A DNA stretch of 14,826 nt from Flavobacteriaceae bacterium (GCA_030694835.1 JAUYUF010000015.1:1-14826), one strand, 5' to 3'; shown: positions 7,356 through 14,755, counted from the stretch's first letter. Numbers and translations: made by a program. Notes: generated by a model from the sequence alone, not told the origin.

Positions 7356-7664
7356 TTAGATACAACTTTTTGGTTTTGGAATTCCAGCAATTCTAGTTGC
7401 TTTTTTCAAAGGACCACCTGGAAATAATGCATAAAATTCTTTGATGTCAATTACACCACTTCCTTTGATTCCTCTTACTGAAAGAGCTTCACCTTTTTTA
7501 AATTGATTTTGAACCCACTCAATTACTTTAAAATGGGCATCTGTTAATGCTACTTCTTCTTCTTTAGCAATTGCTAAAGCAACATCTTTATCCCATTGAG
7601 ATAAATCTGCTAAATATCCGTCATCAGTTAAGTTTATTGTTTTTCCTGCTACGTTTAATTCCAT
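7356..7664 (-). CDS. dsrC: DsrC/TusE-family sulfur relay protein with a single C-terminal cysteine
   Basis: DsrC/TusE proteins are small cytoplasmic carriers that receive sulfur on a penultimate cysteine in a flexible C-terminal arm. The protein has 102 residues, a normal length. The family core is clear: DDGYLADLSQWDKDVALAIA (about 14-33), LTDAHFKVIEWVQ (about 40-52), and the tail FPGGPLKKATRIAGIPKPKS followed by C101 and I102. True dissimilatory DsrC has a second cysteine (CysB) 11 residues before the last one; here that position is T90, so only CysA remains, as in TusE and other regulatory or relay forms. It lies between the SQR-like gene (41 bases upstream) and the DsrE2-like gene (18 bases downstream). 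There is no sign of dsrAB or tus partners, so the acceptor is unknown. Confidence 0.9.
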   Translation of the reverse strand: MELNVAGKTINLTDDGYLADLSQWDKDVALAIAKEEEVALTDAHFKVIEWVQNQFKKGEALSVRGIKGSGVIDIKEFYALFPGGPLKKATRIAGIPKPKSCI

Positions 7665-7705
7665 GATTTCTAATTTTTTATGGTTTAAATATTATGTATG
7701 ATTAA

Positions 7706-8938
7706 TTAATTTAATTTCTTCCCTAATTTACTCATATTTCTTGAAACAAAAGGTATCGCTATTCCTTTTAATAACATATTCCAATATATCCATTTGAAAG
7801 CCATTTTTCCAAAATGATTTAAACGGGTTTCTTTTAATAAACTCATCGGCCCAACTACTGGGAACGGAAATTTACCTTCTACCGGTTCTTGTTTGTAGTT
7901 AAAATCGATTAATAAACCTTTTCCGTTTCCTGTTTCGATAAAACAGTTGGCATGACCGTCAAATTCTTCTTTTAATGGTTTTCCATCGATATAAAGTAAG
8001 ATATTATCTGTTAATGTTTCTGCTTGGAAGTGTGCAACTGAACCAGCTTTTGAAGCAGGAACGTTTGATGCATCACCAATAACAAAAATATTTTTAGCAA
8101 CTTCTGATTGTAGAGTAAAATGATTTGTTGGAACAAAGTTTAAATCATCACCCATTCCAGAACGTTTAATTAAATCATCACCCATGTTAGTTGGAACAGT
8201 AACTAAAACATCGTAAGGAACTTCTCTTCCTTCGTAATCTAGAATTTGATTGTTATCATTATCTACACTTTCTATAGCGAAATCAGTAACAACTTTAATG
8301 TTTTTTTCTTTTAGTAAATAACTTAAAGCAGCTGTTGCTTTTGGTTTTGTAAAGGCACCGCCAAGAGGAGTAACGTATGTCAATTCTACTTTATCTCTCA
8401 TACCCTTTTTACGGAAATAAGAATCTGCTAAGAATACAAATTCTAATGGAGCTACTGGACATTTAATTGGCATTTCGGTAAAGTGAACTACCATTTTACC
8501 ACCTTTAAATTCTCTTAAATAGTTTCTCAATGCTAATGATCCTTCAAAAGTGTAAAAATCAAATACATTTTTATGCCAATTTGGACCATTCATTCCATCA
8601 ACTTGTTCTGGAGCTATTTTAGCACCCGTTGCTACGATTAAAATATCGTAATTTAAAGTTTCATCCTCTAAAACAACTTTGTTTTCAGTATGAATAATTT
8701 TTTCAATTTTCTTTTGAATATAATTAACTCCTTTAGGTATAAATTTCTTTTTATCTTTTCTTACCTGATCTTCTGTATAAGTATCAAAAGGAAGGAAAAG
8801 AAAACCTGGTTGGTAATAATGCGTTTTGTATTGATCAACAATGGTAATATTCCAATCGTTTTTACTCATCTTGTGTCTTAGGTGGTTTGCCATCATTGTA
8901 CCGGCTGTACCAGCCCCAAGTATTAATAAATTCTTCAT
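7706..8938 (-). CDS. sqr: Sulfide:quinone oxidoreductase-like FAD flavoprotein
   Basis: SQR oxidises sulfide to sulfane sulfur or polysulfide at the cytoplasmic membrane and passes electrons to quinone. The protein has 410 residues. The N-terminal FAD motif is LILGAGTAGTMMA (about 5-17), the second dinucleotide-type strand ends at ILIVATGAK (about 99-107), and the FAD-binding FVIGDASNVPASKAGSVAHF spans about 285-304. Cysteine C160 in PIKCPVAP is placed like a redox cysteine of SQR, and C332 in ANCFIETGNGKG like the C-terminal one. A hydrophobic, Trp-rich stretch (about 376-397) may anchor it to the membrane, as in SQRs. The third cysteine of classical SQRs (near residue 125) is absent. Flavocytochrome-c-type sulfide dehydrogenase is a less likely alternative, since no signal peptide is present. 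It opens the operon with the DsrC- and DsrE2-like genes. Confidence 0.82.
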   Translation of the reverse strand: MKNLLILGAGTAGTMMANHLRHKMSKNDWNITIVDQYKTHYYQPGFLFLPFDTYTEDQVRKDKKKFIPKGVNYIQKKIEKIIHTENKVVLEDETLNYDILIVATGAKIAPEQVDGMNGPNWHKNVFDFYTFEGSLALRNYLREFKGGKMVVHFTEMPIKCPVAPLEFVFLADSYFRKKGMRDKVELTYVTPLGGAFTKPKATAALSYLLKEKNIKVVTDFAIESVDNDNNQILDYEGREVPYDVLVTVPTNMGDDLIKRSGMGDDLNFVPTNHFTLQSEVAKNIFVIGDASNVPASKAGSVAHFQAETLTDNILLYIDGKPLKEEFDGHANCFIETGNGKGLLIDFNYKQEPVEGKFPFPVVGPMSLLKETRLNHFGKMAFKWIYWNMLLKGIAIPFVSRNMSKLGKKLN

Positions 8939-8998
8939 ATTTTGATTTTTGATAGAGATATAATTTTGTTTAACTTAAACTATTGCTAAATTGCCGTG

Positions 8999-9030
8999 CA
9001 AATTTACGTCCTTTAAGAATAAAAAAGCAA
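8999..9030 (-). promoter_or_regulatory. Promoter of the SQR operon
   Basis: The minus strand reads TAAATTTG (9006-8999), a perfect -7 TAnnTTTG. A TTG lies at 9030-9028, 21 bases upstream, slightly longer than the usual 19. Predicted transcription start is near 8995, giving a leader of about 55 bases. Confidence 0.6.
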
Positions 9031-9055
9031 TTTGTAAAGTATTAATATTGAGAAG

Positions 9056-9071
9056 TGTAACTTAGGTTACA
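9056..9071. promoter_or_regulatory. Palindromic operator TGTAAC-N4-GTTACA upstream of the SQR operon
   Basis: TGTAAC (9056-9061) and GTTACA (9066-9071) are perfect inverted arms around TTAG. The 5-bp-arm, 4-base-spacer geometry equals that of Fnr-family sites. The centre is about 68 bases upstream of the predicted SQR transcription start, a position suited to an activator. The same motif recurs upstream of the rhodanese operon (14566-14581 and 14603-14618). It is also 78 bases before the ligA start, but ligA is a housekeeping gene. Confidence 0.65.
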
Positions 9072-9148
9072 TTGTTTAAATTAAATCAATTTATAGAAAA
9101 GATGATACTAGTTTTAAATTTACTATTTTTAAGTAATAAATTAACTAA

Positions 9149-11149
9149 ATGATAACAATAAGTGCGCAAATAATTGCTTTAAGAGAAGAATTGCATAAAT
9201 ACAATTATTATTATTACGTTTTAGATAAACCAACAATTTCTGATTATGAATTTGATCAAAAATTAAAGCAGTTACAAGAATTAGAAGCACAATATCCAGA
9301 ATATTTTGATGAGAATTCTCCAACTCAACGAGTTGGTGGTCAAATTACCAAAAATTTTGAAACAGTTACGCATCAAAATAGAATGTATTCTTTGGATAAT
9401 TCTTATTCAAAAGAAGATTTGATAGAGTGGGAAAAGCGAAATATCAAACTGTTAGGGACTGATAAAATTACTTATACCTGCGAGTTAAAATTTGACGGAG
9501 CCTCCATTAATTTAACCTATAAAAACAATCAACTCGAAAGAGCGGTAACGCGCGGAGACGGATTTCAGGGTGATAATGTTACTCAAAATATTAAAACCAT
9601 TAAGTCGATACCTTTAAAATTGCAAAAGAGTTTGCTTCATTCGTTTGAAATTCGGGGAGAAATAATTTTACCCATTGATGGATTCAATAAAATGAATCTA
9701 GAACGAATGGAAGCCGGCGAAGATCCTTTTATGAATCCACGCAATACAGCCAGTGGAAGTTTAAAATTACAAGACAGTGCAGAAGTAGCTAAACGACCCT
9801 TAGATTGTTTACTTTATCAAATAATAGGTGCGAATTTACCTTATAAAACCCATTATGATAATATGCAATTTGCTAAAAAACTAGGTTTTAAAATTCCTGA
9901 TTCTATAATAATTGCAGAAAATTTAGATGAAATAGTTAGATTTATTGATGAGTGGGAGCAAAAACGATTTAATCTTCCTTACGAAACAGATGGTGTTGTT
10001 GTTAAAATAAATAGTATTGATCAGCAAGAAGAGTTGGGTTATACTGCTAAATCTCCACGTTGGGCAATTGCTTATAAATACAAAACAGAACAAGTTTCTA
10101 CTAAATTATTGAGTGTAGATTATCAGGTAGGAAGGACTGGAGCCATAACACCAGTGGCTAATTTAGTGCCTGTTCAATTAGGTGGTACAATTGTAAAAAG
10201 AGCGTCATTACATAATGCAGATCAAATTGAAAAATTGGGATTGCATTTAAACGATGAAGTTTATGTTGAAAAAGGAGGTGAGATTATTCCAAAAATTGTT
10301 GGAGTAAATGAATTAAGTAGAAATAATGAAACTCAAATAGTTCAATATATTACACATTGTCCAGAATGTAAAACAGAATTGGTTAGAACCGAAGGTGATG
10401 CTAAACATTATTGCCCAAATGAATATGGTTGTCCGCCTCAAATTACGGGTCGAATTATCCATTTTATCAGCCGAAAAGCAATGTATATTGATGGGTTAGG
10501 AGCAGAGACCGTAGAATTGCTGTTTAAAAATAAATTAATATATGACTATGCTGATTTATATGATTTAAAAGTTGAACAGCTAATCCCGTTAGAAAGAATG
10601 GCAGAAAAATCGGCTCAAAATATTATTGATGGCTTAATTAAATCAAAAGAAATTCCATTTGAAAAAGTTCTGTTTGCTTTAGGAATTAGATTTGTTGGCG
10701 AAACTGTTGCAAAAAAATTAGCAAAGTATTTTAAGTCAATAGATAATTTAATGAAAGCTACTTACGAAGAGTTAATTACTGTTGATGAAATTGGAGATAG
10801 AATTGCACAAAGTATTGTAGAGTTTTCAAATAATTTAGTAAATCAACAATTAGTAAATAGGTTGAAATCTTATGGTTTGCAGTTTGAAATAAAAGAGGAT
10901 GAGTCAATTACCACATCGGAAAAGTTAAAAAATTTAGTATTTGTTGTTTCAGGTGTTTTTGAAAACATCAGTAGAGAAGAATTAAAAAAATTGATTGAAC
11001 AAAACGGAGGTAAAGTTGGAAGTTCTATTTCTGCTAAAACAAATTTTATTGTTGCAGGTGAAAATATGGGTCCGAGTAAACGCACAAAAGCCGATGAACT
11101 TAAAATACCTATTATTTCTGAAAATGACTTTTATAAAATGATTCAATAA
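9149..11149 (+). CDS. ligA: NAD-dependent DNA ligase LigA
   Basis: LigA seals nicks in double-stranded DNA during replication and repair, using NAD+ as AMP donor. The protein has 666 residues, the usual length, and every domain is present. An N-terminal Ia domain with YNYYYYVLDKPTISDYEFD (about 18-36) binds NMN. The adenylation motif KFDG has the AMP-accepting K114. An OB fold spans about 315-395, and a four-cysteine zinc finger uses C404, C407, C422 and C428. Helix-hairpin-helix repeats span about 440-575, and a BRCT domain about 592-666. It is a single gene that separates the two sulfur operons and is transcribed against the porin gene. A shared hairpin lies between ligA and that convergent gene. 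No perfect promoter was recognised upstream (best TATTTTTA near 9124-9131). Confidence 0.97.
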   Translation: MITISAQIIALREELHKYNYYYYVLDKPTISDYEFDQKLKQLQELEAQYPEYFDENSPTQRVGGQITKNFETVTHQNRMYSLDNSYSKEDLIEWEKRNIKLLGTDKITYTCELKFDGASINLTYKNNQLERAVTRGDGFQGDNVTQNIKTIKSIPLKLQKSLLHSFEIRGEIILPIDGFNKMNLERMEAGEDPFMNPRNTASGSLKLQDSAEVAKRPLDCLLYQIIGANLPYKTHYDNMQFAKKLGFKIPDSIIIAENLDEIVRFIDEWEQKRFNLPYETDGVVVKINSIDQQEELGYTAKSPRWAIAYKYKTEQVSTKLLSVDYQVGRTGAITPVANLVPVQLGGTIVKRASLHNADQIEKLGLHLNDEVYVEKGGEIIPKIVGVNELSRNNETQIVQYITHCPECKTELVRTEGDAKHYCPNEYGCPPQITGRIIHFISRKAMYIDGLGAETVELLFKNKLIYDYADLYDLKVEQLIPLERMAEKSAQNIIDGLIKSKEIPFEKVLFALGIRFVGETVAKKLAKYFKSIDNLMKATYEELITVDEIGDRIAQSIVEFSNNLVNQQLVNRLKSYGLQFEIKEDESITTSEKLKNLVFVVSGVFENISREELKKLIEQNGGKVGSSISAKTNFIVAGENMGPSKRTKADELKIPIISENDFYKMIQ

Positions 11150-11170
11150 ATTTATCCTCATTTAAACCAA

Positions 11171-11206
11171 AATTGCCCCGCCGATAAGCGGGGCAATTCA
11201 TTTTTT
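11171..11206. terminator. Terminator after ligA, possibly bidirectional
   Basis: AATTGCCCCGC (11171-11181) and GCGGGGCAATT (11188-11198) form a GC-rich 11-bp stem with a 6-base loop, followed by CA and six T for the + strand. In the other direction only TTTTGG follows, so ending porin transcription there is less certain. Confidence 0.85.
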
Positions 11207-11261
11207 AGTTGTATTACAACTCATTTAAATTTTCTTTTTTATAAATAGGATTAAATACTTT

Positions 11262-12308
11262 TTAGAATTTAACTTGTAATTGAACTAAGAAAGCATCATT
11301 ATCAATTTCATAAGATTCAACTTTGTATTGATAGTTAACTTGTAAACGAGTGGCACTATTGATATAATAATTTACACCCATAGTCACGATTTCATTCATA
11401 TTCATAGAATAATCTAAACAAGTATCAAAATATTCGTATTTATAAACTGGCTCGATATTCCATTTAGTCATATAAGAAGCCGTAACATAGGCTCCTTGTC
11501 TTTTTGGACCTAAAGTTAATGGAGTACCACCGCAACCACCACTAGTTGCAGCATTATAAGCGCCTTCATCATAAATATATTCACCTACTAATTTGAAGTT
11601 TTTATATTTTGCCTCAGCGTCTGCTCCATAAGTAGTTCTTTCTGCATCATTGTTAGTTGGAAATCCATAGCGGTAACTACCACCCACAGTTAAGAAATCA
11701 AAAGGTTTGTATGAAACTCTACCACTAATGTCTTTTTTCTTATTATTATCCACAGTGCTAATTCCACTTCCATTTTGCAAAGCTATTGCATAACGTAATT
11801 TAGTGTCTTTATTACCACCTAACCACATTAATCCTAAGTCGCGTTGAGGAGCAACTAATTGGTCAGAAATCATAGATCTTTCAATTGTTGTTAAACCATT
11901 ACAAGCTGTATTTACTTCTAAACCGAAAGGTTGTTTAAATTGTCCTAATGAAAACTTTACCCAATCATTATTGTGATAAGTAATAAATGCATCTAGTAAA
12001 TAAACACTTCCATTAGTGCTTAGCAAGGGAGCAGTTTCTAATACTACATAGTAAGTAAAGTCTTTTGCTACAGCTCCTGTTACGCCAACTCTTGCTCTTT
12101 TAAATTTAAAAGTATTTGCATCATCAAATATGCTATAGTCATATTGTGCTTGAAGAAATCCAAAAACTTTAATTTTAGAATCCTCAGCTTTTACTTCTGT
12201 TTTTTCTACCTTGGCTTTATCATCTCCTTCATCACATCCTTGAGCAAACAACTGGTTGCTTTGGAAAATGAATAGGAATACCAGTAATAACATTAATTTA
12301 TTTTTCAT
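11262..12308 (-). CDS. Outer-membrane porin, phosphate-selective porin O/P-like, with four cysteines
   Basis: The protein has 348 residues. A signal peptide covers about residues 1-23 and ends at LFAQ, a usual signal peptidase I site. After a charged, Lys/Glu/Asp-rich stretch (25-45), the rest is a series of alternating beta-strand segments ending in LVQLQVKF with the terminal Phe typical of beta-barrels. The first strand motif, KVFGFLQAQYDYS, and the FKRARVGVTG and LGQFKQPFGLE motifs resemble OprO/OprP-type porins. The mature protein has four cysteines (C25, C136, C259, C297), unusual for a porin; C25 begins GCDEGDD right after the cleavage site. It is the last gene of the rhodanese operon, 29 bases after the lipoprotein gene. 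The context suggests uptake of a sulfur compound such as thiosulfate; that is inference. Confidence 0.82.
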   Translation of the reverse strand: MKNKLMLLLVFLFIFQSNQLFAQGCDEGDDKAKVEKTEVKAEDSKIKVFGFLQAQYDYSIFDDANTFKFKRARVGVTGAVAKDFTYYVVLETAPLLSTNGSVYLLDAFITYHNNDWVKFSLGQFKQPFGLEVNTACNGLTTIERSMISDQLVAPQRDLGLMWLGGNKDTKLRYAIALQNGSGISTVDNNKKKDISGRVSYKPFDFLTVGGSYRYGFPTNNDAERTTYGADAEAKYKNFKLVGEYIYDEGAYNAATSGGCGGTPLTLGPKRQGAYVTASYMTKWNIEPVYKYEYFDTCLDYSMNMNEIVTMGVNYYINSATRLQVNYQYKVESYEIDNDAFLVQLQVKF

Positions 12309-12337
12309 ATTATTTATATTTCTTTCTATGAAAATTA

Positions 12338-13366
12338 TTAATTGGTTACCGTTGGATAAGATTTAGCTCTTGAAGCCACTACCCATTTGTTTCCTGCTGG
12401 AGGTGCTGGCCAGAAAGGATTCTCATTCCATAAACCATTCATTCCGAAATTCATTGAAAAAGCATTATAACCCATCACTCTTAAAAATGCCGTTACAACT
12501 GCAGAAGTTTGACCGGTATAGCAATAAGTTACTACTTGTGCTGTAGGTGATGAATTAATATTTAAATGGTTGTTTAAAGCCAATGTAAAAGGTTGAATTC
12601 TGTACGAAGTAGTAAAATGGCCATAACCTGCATAATCAGTTGCACTTTTGTAATTGTTAAGATAAAAACCATTAGGATTTGCAACTACTGCCGCTGGAGT
12701 AACAGTTTTAGTGCCTTCAGCAACTACTGCTTCTACTCTTTGTTTTAAAATGGCTAATCCATCAGTTCCTGTACTTGTAATAGTTGGAACATCATAAGAT
12801 GGAGGTGTTGGAGGTGTTGCAACATTTGTCCAATTTGTATTACCTTGTACAAGATTTCCAGTACCTGCAGTATATCTGTCAAAAGTTGGATTCCAACCAG
12901 ACATACCCCATTTTAAAGCTCTGGTATTTTTAAATCCGTATAAACGTAATAATGCAGTTGCATAAGTAGCAGTTTGACCTGTATAGCAAATTACCAATAT
13001 ATCTTTGGTGTTACCTGCTGCCTTAGCGGCAGTAGCATCAGTTAAAATATTGGCAAAGGCAACATTTTTAGCACCAGCAACTCTACCTAAAGCAAAATCT
13101 GCAGCAGATCTTACGTCTATAATGTAATAAGTGTTTAAAAAAGCAGTAACATCAGTTGCAAGAGCTGGAGCATCAACAACAAATGAGATTCCATCAGTTG
13201 AGGTTAAAATTTTGTCTAAATCAAGATTATTAGCCACCATATAATCTTTTAAAGTGTTAAATTTTGGTGTACTATTTACAACAACATCTTCTCCTCTATC
13301 ACAAGAAGTTAATAAGAACATCGGAATCATAAAAAGCCCGATTAATAATAGTGATAAATTTTTCAT
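12338..13366 (-). CDS. Tandem-rhodanese lipoprotein
   Basis: The protein has 342 residues. A lipoprotein signal peptide ends with the lipobox LLTSC, so C22 would be lipidated; the next residues are DRGED. Two rhodanese domains follow. The first spans about 65-165, with YIIDVRSAADFALGRVAGA and active loop CYTGQTA (C127). The second spans about 205-320, with active loop CYTGQTS (C282). Both keep the catalytic cysteine and the six-residue loop of sulfurtransferases. A Pro/Thr-rich linker (about 175-195) joins them. The likely role is transfer of sulfane sulfur in the envelope. It is related to the upstream product in domain layout and in LKWGMS-W motifs, suggesting gene duplication. The gene lies 71 bases after the first rhodanese gene and 29 before the porin. 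Confidence 0.88.
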   Translation of the reverse strand: MKNLSLLLIGLFMIPMFLLTSCDRGEDVVVNSTPKFNTLKDYMVANNLDLDKILTSTDGISFVVDAPALATDVTAFLNTYYIIDVRSAADFALGRVAGAKNVAFANILTDATAAKAAGNTKDILVICYTGQTATYATALLRLYGFKNTRALKWGMSGWNPTFDRYTAGTGNLVQGNTNWTNVATPPTPPSYDVPTITSTGTDGLAILKQRVEAVVAEGTKTVTPAAVVANPNGFYLNNYKSATDYAGYGHFTTSYRIQPFTLALNNHLNINSSPTAQVVTYCYTGQTSAVVTAFLRVMGYNAFSMNFGMNGLWNENPFWPAPPAGNKWVVASRAKSYPTVTN

Positions 13367-13437
13367 TTTTTTCTAATTTTAAATTAATTCTAGTTATTTT
13401 TCAATTGGTTATTTCCTCTAATTTTAAAGGTTTATTG

Positions 13438-14448
13438 TTAGTCACAACCTGGAGCTGCAAGCTCTTTTGTTGCTACTTGGAATTCATTAATTTCTGAAGG
13501 AGTAAAAGCATTCCAACCTTCACCTTTTTTAACTAAGATATTGTTCATATATCCGTTGGCTCCATATGCTAAGTTGCCAACATTGTATCCTAACATATGT
13601 AAATAAGCGATGATATAAGCCGATGTCTGACCTGTTGAACACGAAACGATAATTCTTTTATCTTTGGGTAAAGTGGTTAATTCATTAGCGAAATTGAAAG
13701 CTTTTTTGGGCTCATAACGAACAGCAGTTGGTATATGTCCATTGTTGTACATTTCTTCATTCCAATAGCTTACGATATAATAGTTTGAAGGATTTTCAAA
13801 TACATCTTCCGGTTTGGTAATAAAATCTTTGTAAACAGTTGCAATTGCCATTTCTGCTCTTGCTTTAAGAATTTCTTTTGCATCGGTTTTGCCTGTTGTA
13901 AGTGCAGGAGTTTCTCCTTTCGCAGGCATTGGATTTGATTTTGTTTCTAATTTATCTGCAAAGGTGCTTGTGGAATTTTTAGTCCAAATGTTTTGTGCAA
14001 AACTTTTACCCCAAGAACTCATGCCCCATTTTAAGGTATATACATTGTTATATCCCAAAATTCTTAAAACAGCGCTGAAATAAGCAGCAGATTGACCCGA
14101 ATAGCATACAATTGCAATTTTATCGTAATTAACCGGTTTAATTTTTTTATCAAAATATTTGATTAAATCTTCAGATTTTACATTAACAGCTCCTTTGATA
14201 TGTCCTTTATCAAAGTCTGTATCTTTTCTGATATCAATCACTAAATATTTAGAATTTTTTAAGTTTTCTTTAATTTCAGTTGCATTGATCATAGATGGAG
14301 CTTCTGTATTGGTATAATTTCCATTAGCTTCAAGATAATCAACTAAAATTTTAAACTCATCAGTACTTTGTGCGTGCATTTGGTAACTGCTGATTACAGA
14401 GGAGGCAGTTAATAGAAATGCAAATAGTAAATGTGATAATTTTCTCAT
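13438..14448 (-). CDS. Secreted tandem-rhodanese protein with a C-terminal cysteine
   Basis: The protein has 336 residues. A classical signal peptide (about 1-27, ending MHAQ) directs it to the periplasm. The first rhodanese domain (about 52-150) has YLVIDIRKDTDFDKGHIKGA and active loop CYSGQS (C115); the second (about 210-310) has YYIVSYW...GHIPTAVRY and active loop CSTGQT (C270). Both catalytic cysteines are kept. The chain ends AAPGCD, so one more cysteine (C335) sits at the penultimate position of a free tail. Rhodaneses move sulfane sulfur between thiosulfate, persulfides and thiol acceptors; the actual substrate is not shown by sequence. It is the first gene of the operon with a tandem-rhodanese lipoprotein and a porin, and its upstream region carries two copies of the operator also found at the SQR operon. 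Confidence 0.88.
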   Translation of the reverse strand: MRKLSHLLFAFLLTASSVISSYQMHAQSTDEFKILVDYLEANGNYTNTEAPSMINATEIKENLKNSKYLVIDIRKDTDFDKGHIKGAVNVKSEDLIKYFDKKIKPVNYDKIAIVCYSGQSAAYFSAVLRILGYNNVYTLKWGMSSWGKSFAQNIWTKNSTSTFADKLETKSNPMPAKGETPALTTGKTDAKEILKARAEMAIATVYKDFITKPEDVFENPSNYYIVSYWNEEMYNNGHIPTAVRYEPKKAFNFANELTTLPKDKRIIVSCSTGQTSAYIIAYLHMLGYNVGNLAYGANGYMNNILVKKGEGWNAFTPSEINEFQVATKELAAPGCD

Positions 14449-14534
14449 GGTTTTTAATTTGTTTTTTACATATTTAATAAGAATATATGCTCATTTTTAA
14501 CATCATAAAATTAGGACTCATTGCTGTCAGTTTT

Positions 14535-14550
14535 TATGATAATTGTCATA
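14535..14550. promoter_or_regulatory. 16-base near-palindrome near the predicted rhodanese promoter
   Basis: TATGATAATTGTCATA matches its own reverse complement except for one base pair. Its centre is about 40 bases upstream of the transcription start predicted from the weak -7 element at 14506-14513, so it could bind a second regulator. Its sequence differs from the GTAAC operator. Confidence 0.35.
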
Positions 14551-14565
14551 TTTTTAAGATTTTTT

Positions 14566-14581
14566 AGCAACTAATGTTACA
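14566..14581. promoter_or_regulatory. Operator copy 2 (one mismatch), rhodanese operon
   Basis: AGCAAC-TAAT-GTTACA matches the TGTAAC-N4-GTTACA palindrome seen before the SQR operon, with T-to-C in one core half-site base. Its centre lies about 68 bases from the downstream edge of the weak -7 element; the SQR operator lies about 65 from its own. Confidence 0.45.
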
Positions 14582-14602
14582 TTAAGTAATTGAAAATGAG
14601 TA

Positions 14603-14618
14603 AGTAACAAATGTTACA
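14603..14618. promoter_or_regulatory. Operator copy 3 (perfect core), rhodanese operon
   Basis: AGTAAC-AAAT-GTTACA has a perfect GTAAC-N4-GTTAC core, the same as at 9056-9071. Its centre is 37 bases from that of the neighbouring copy. Confidence 0.6.
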
Positions 14619-14694
14619 AAATATAATTTACTGAAAAATTGAAGTCCTGTATTTTAGATAGTTTTTAAGTTTAGATTGATGTATAAAAATTGAA

Positions 14695-14725
14695 AAAAAG
14701 ATGCTCACCAAATGAGCATCTTTTT
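14695..14725. terminator. Bidirectional hairpin terminator of the gene at the right edge
   Basis: AAAAAGATGCTCA and TGAGCATCTTTTT form a perfect 13-bp stem around CCAAA. Runs of A and T flank both sides. It lies 30 bases after the stop codon of the minus-strand gene at 14756-14826 and isolates it from the rhodanese operon. Confidence 0.85.
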
Positions 14726-14755
14726 AATTAATCAAATAAACTATCAAAAAAATAT

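Larger units (their letters stand above)
14449..14755. other. Regulatory region upstream of the rhodanese operon
   Basis: This 307-base gap has no credible gene. It holds, from the gene outward, a weak -7 element (14506-14513, TAATTTTA on the minus strand, one mismatch to TAnnTTTG, no TTG at -33), a near-palindrome (14535-14550), two GTAAC-N4-GTTAC operators, and the terminator of the upstream gene (14695-14725). A poor core promoter next to several operators suits activator-dependent expression. Confidence 0.5.

Noticed and set aside
7356..7664. Interpretation as part of dissimilatory sulfite reduction (DsrC of a DsrAB system)
   Set aside because: CysB is missing and no dsrAB, dsrMKJOP or similar gene lies in the window; the SQR context points to oxidation or detoxification instead.
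9124..9131. TATTTTTA as the ligA promoter
   Set aside because: One mismatch in an AT-rich stretch and no TTG at the right distance; many such sequences occur by chance, so it is not listed as a feature.
11207..11221. Inverted repeat AGTTGT-ATT-ACAACT between ligA and porin genes
   Set aside because: Stem of 6 bp without a T run on either strand; the neighbouring GC-rich hairpin explains termination better.
13373..13428. Direct repeat CTAATTTTAAA, two copies between the two rhodanese genes
   Set aside because: The sequence is low in complexity and resembles the A-rich leaders before other start codons here (compare dsrC and the DsrE2-like gene); it is more likely a translation-leader feature than an operator.
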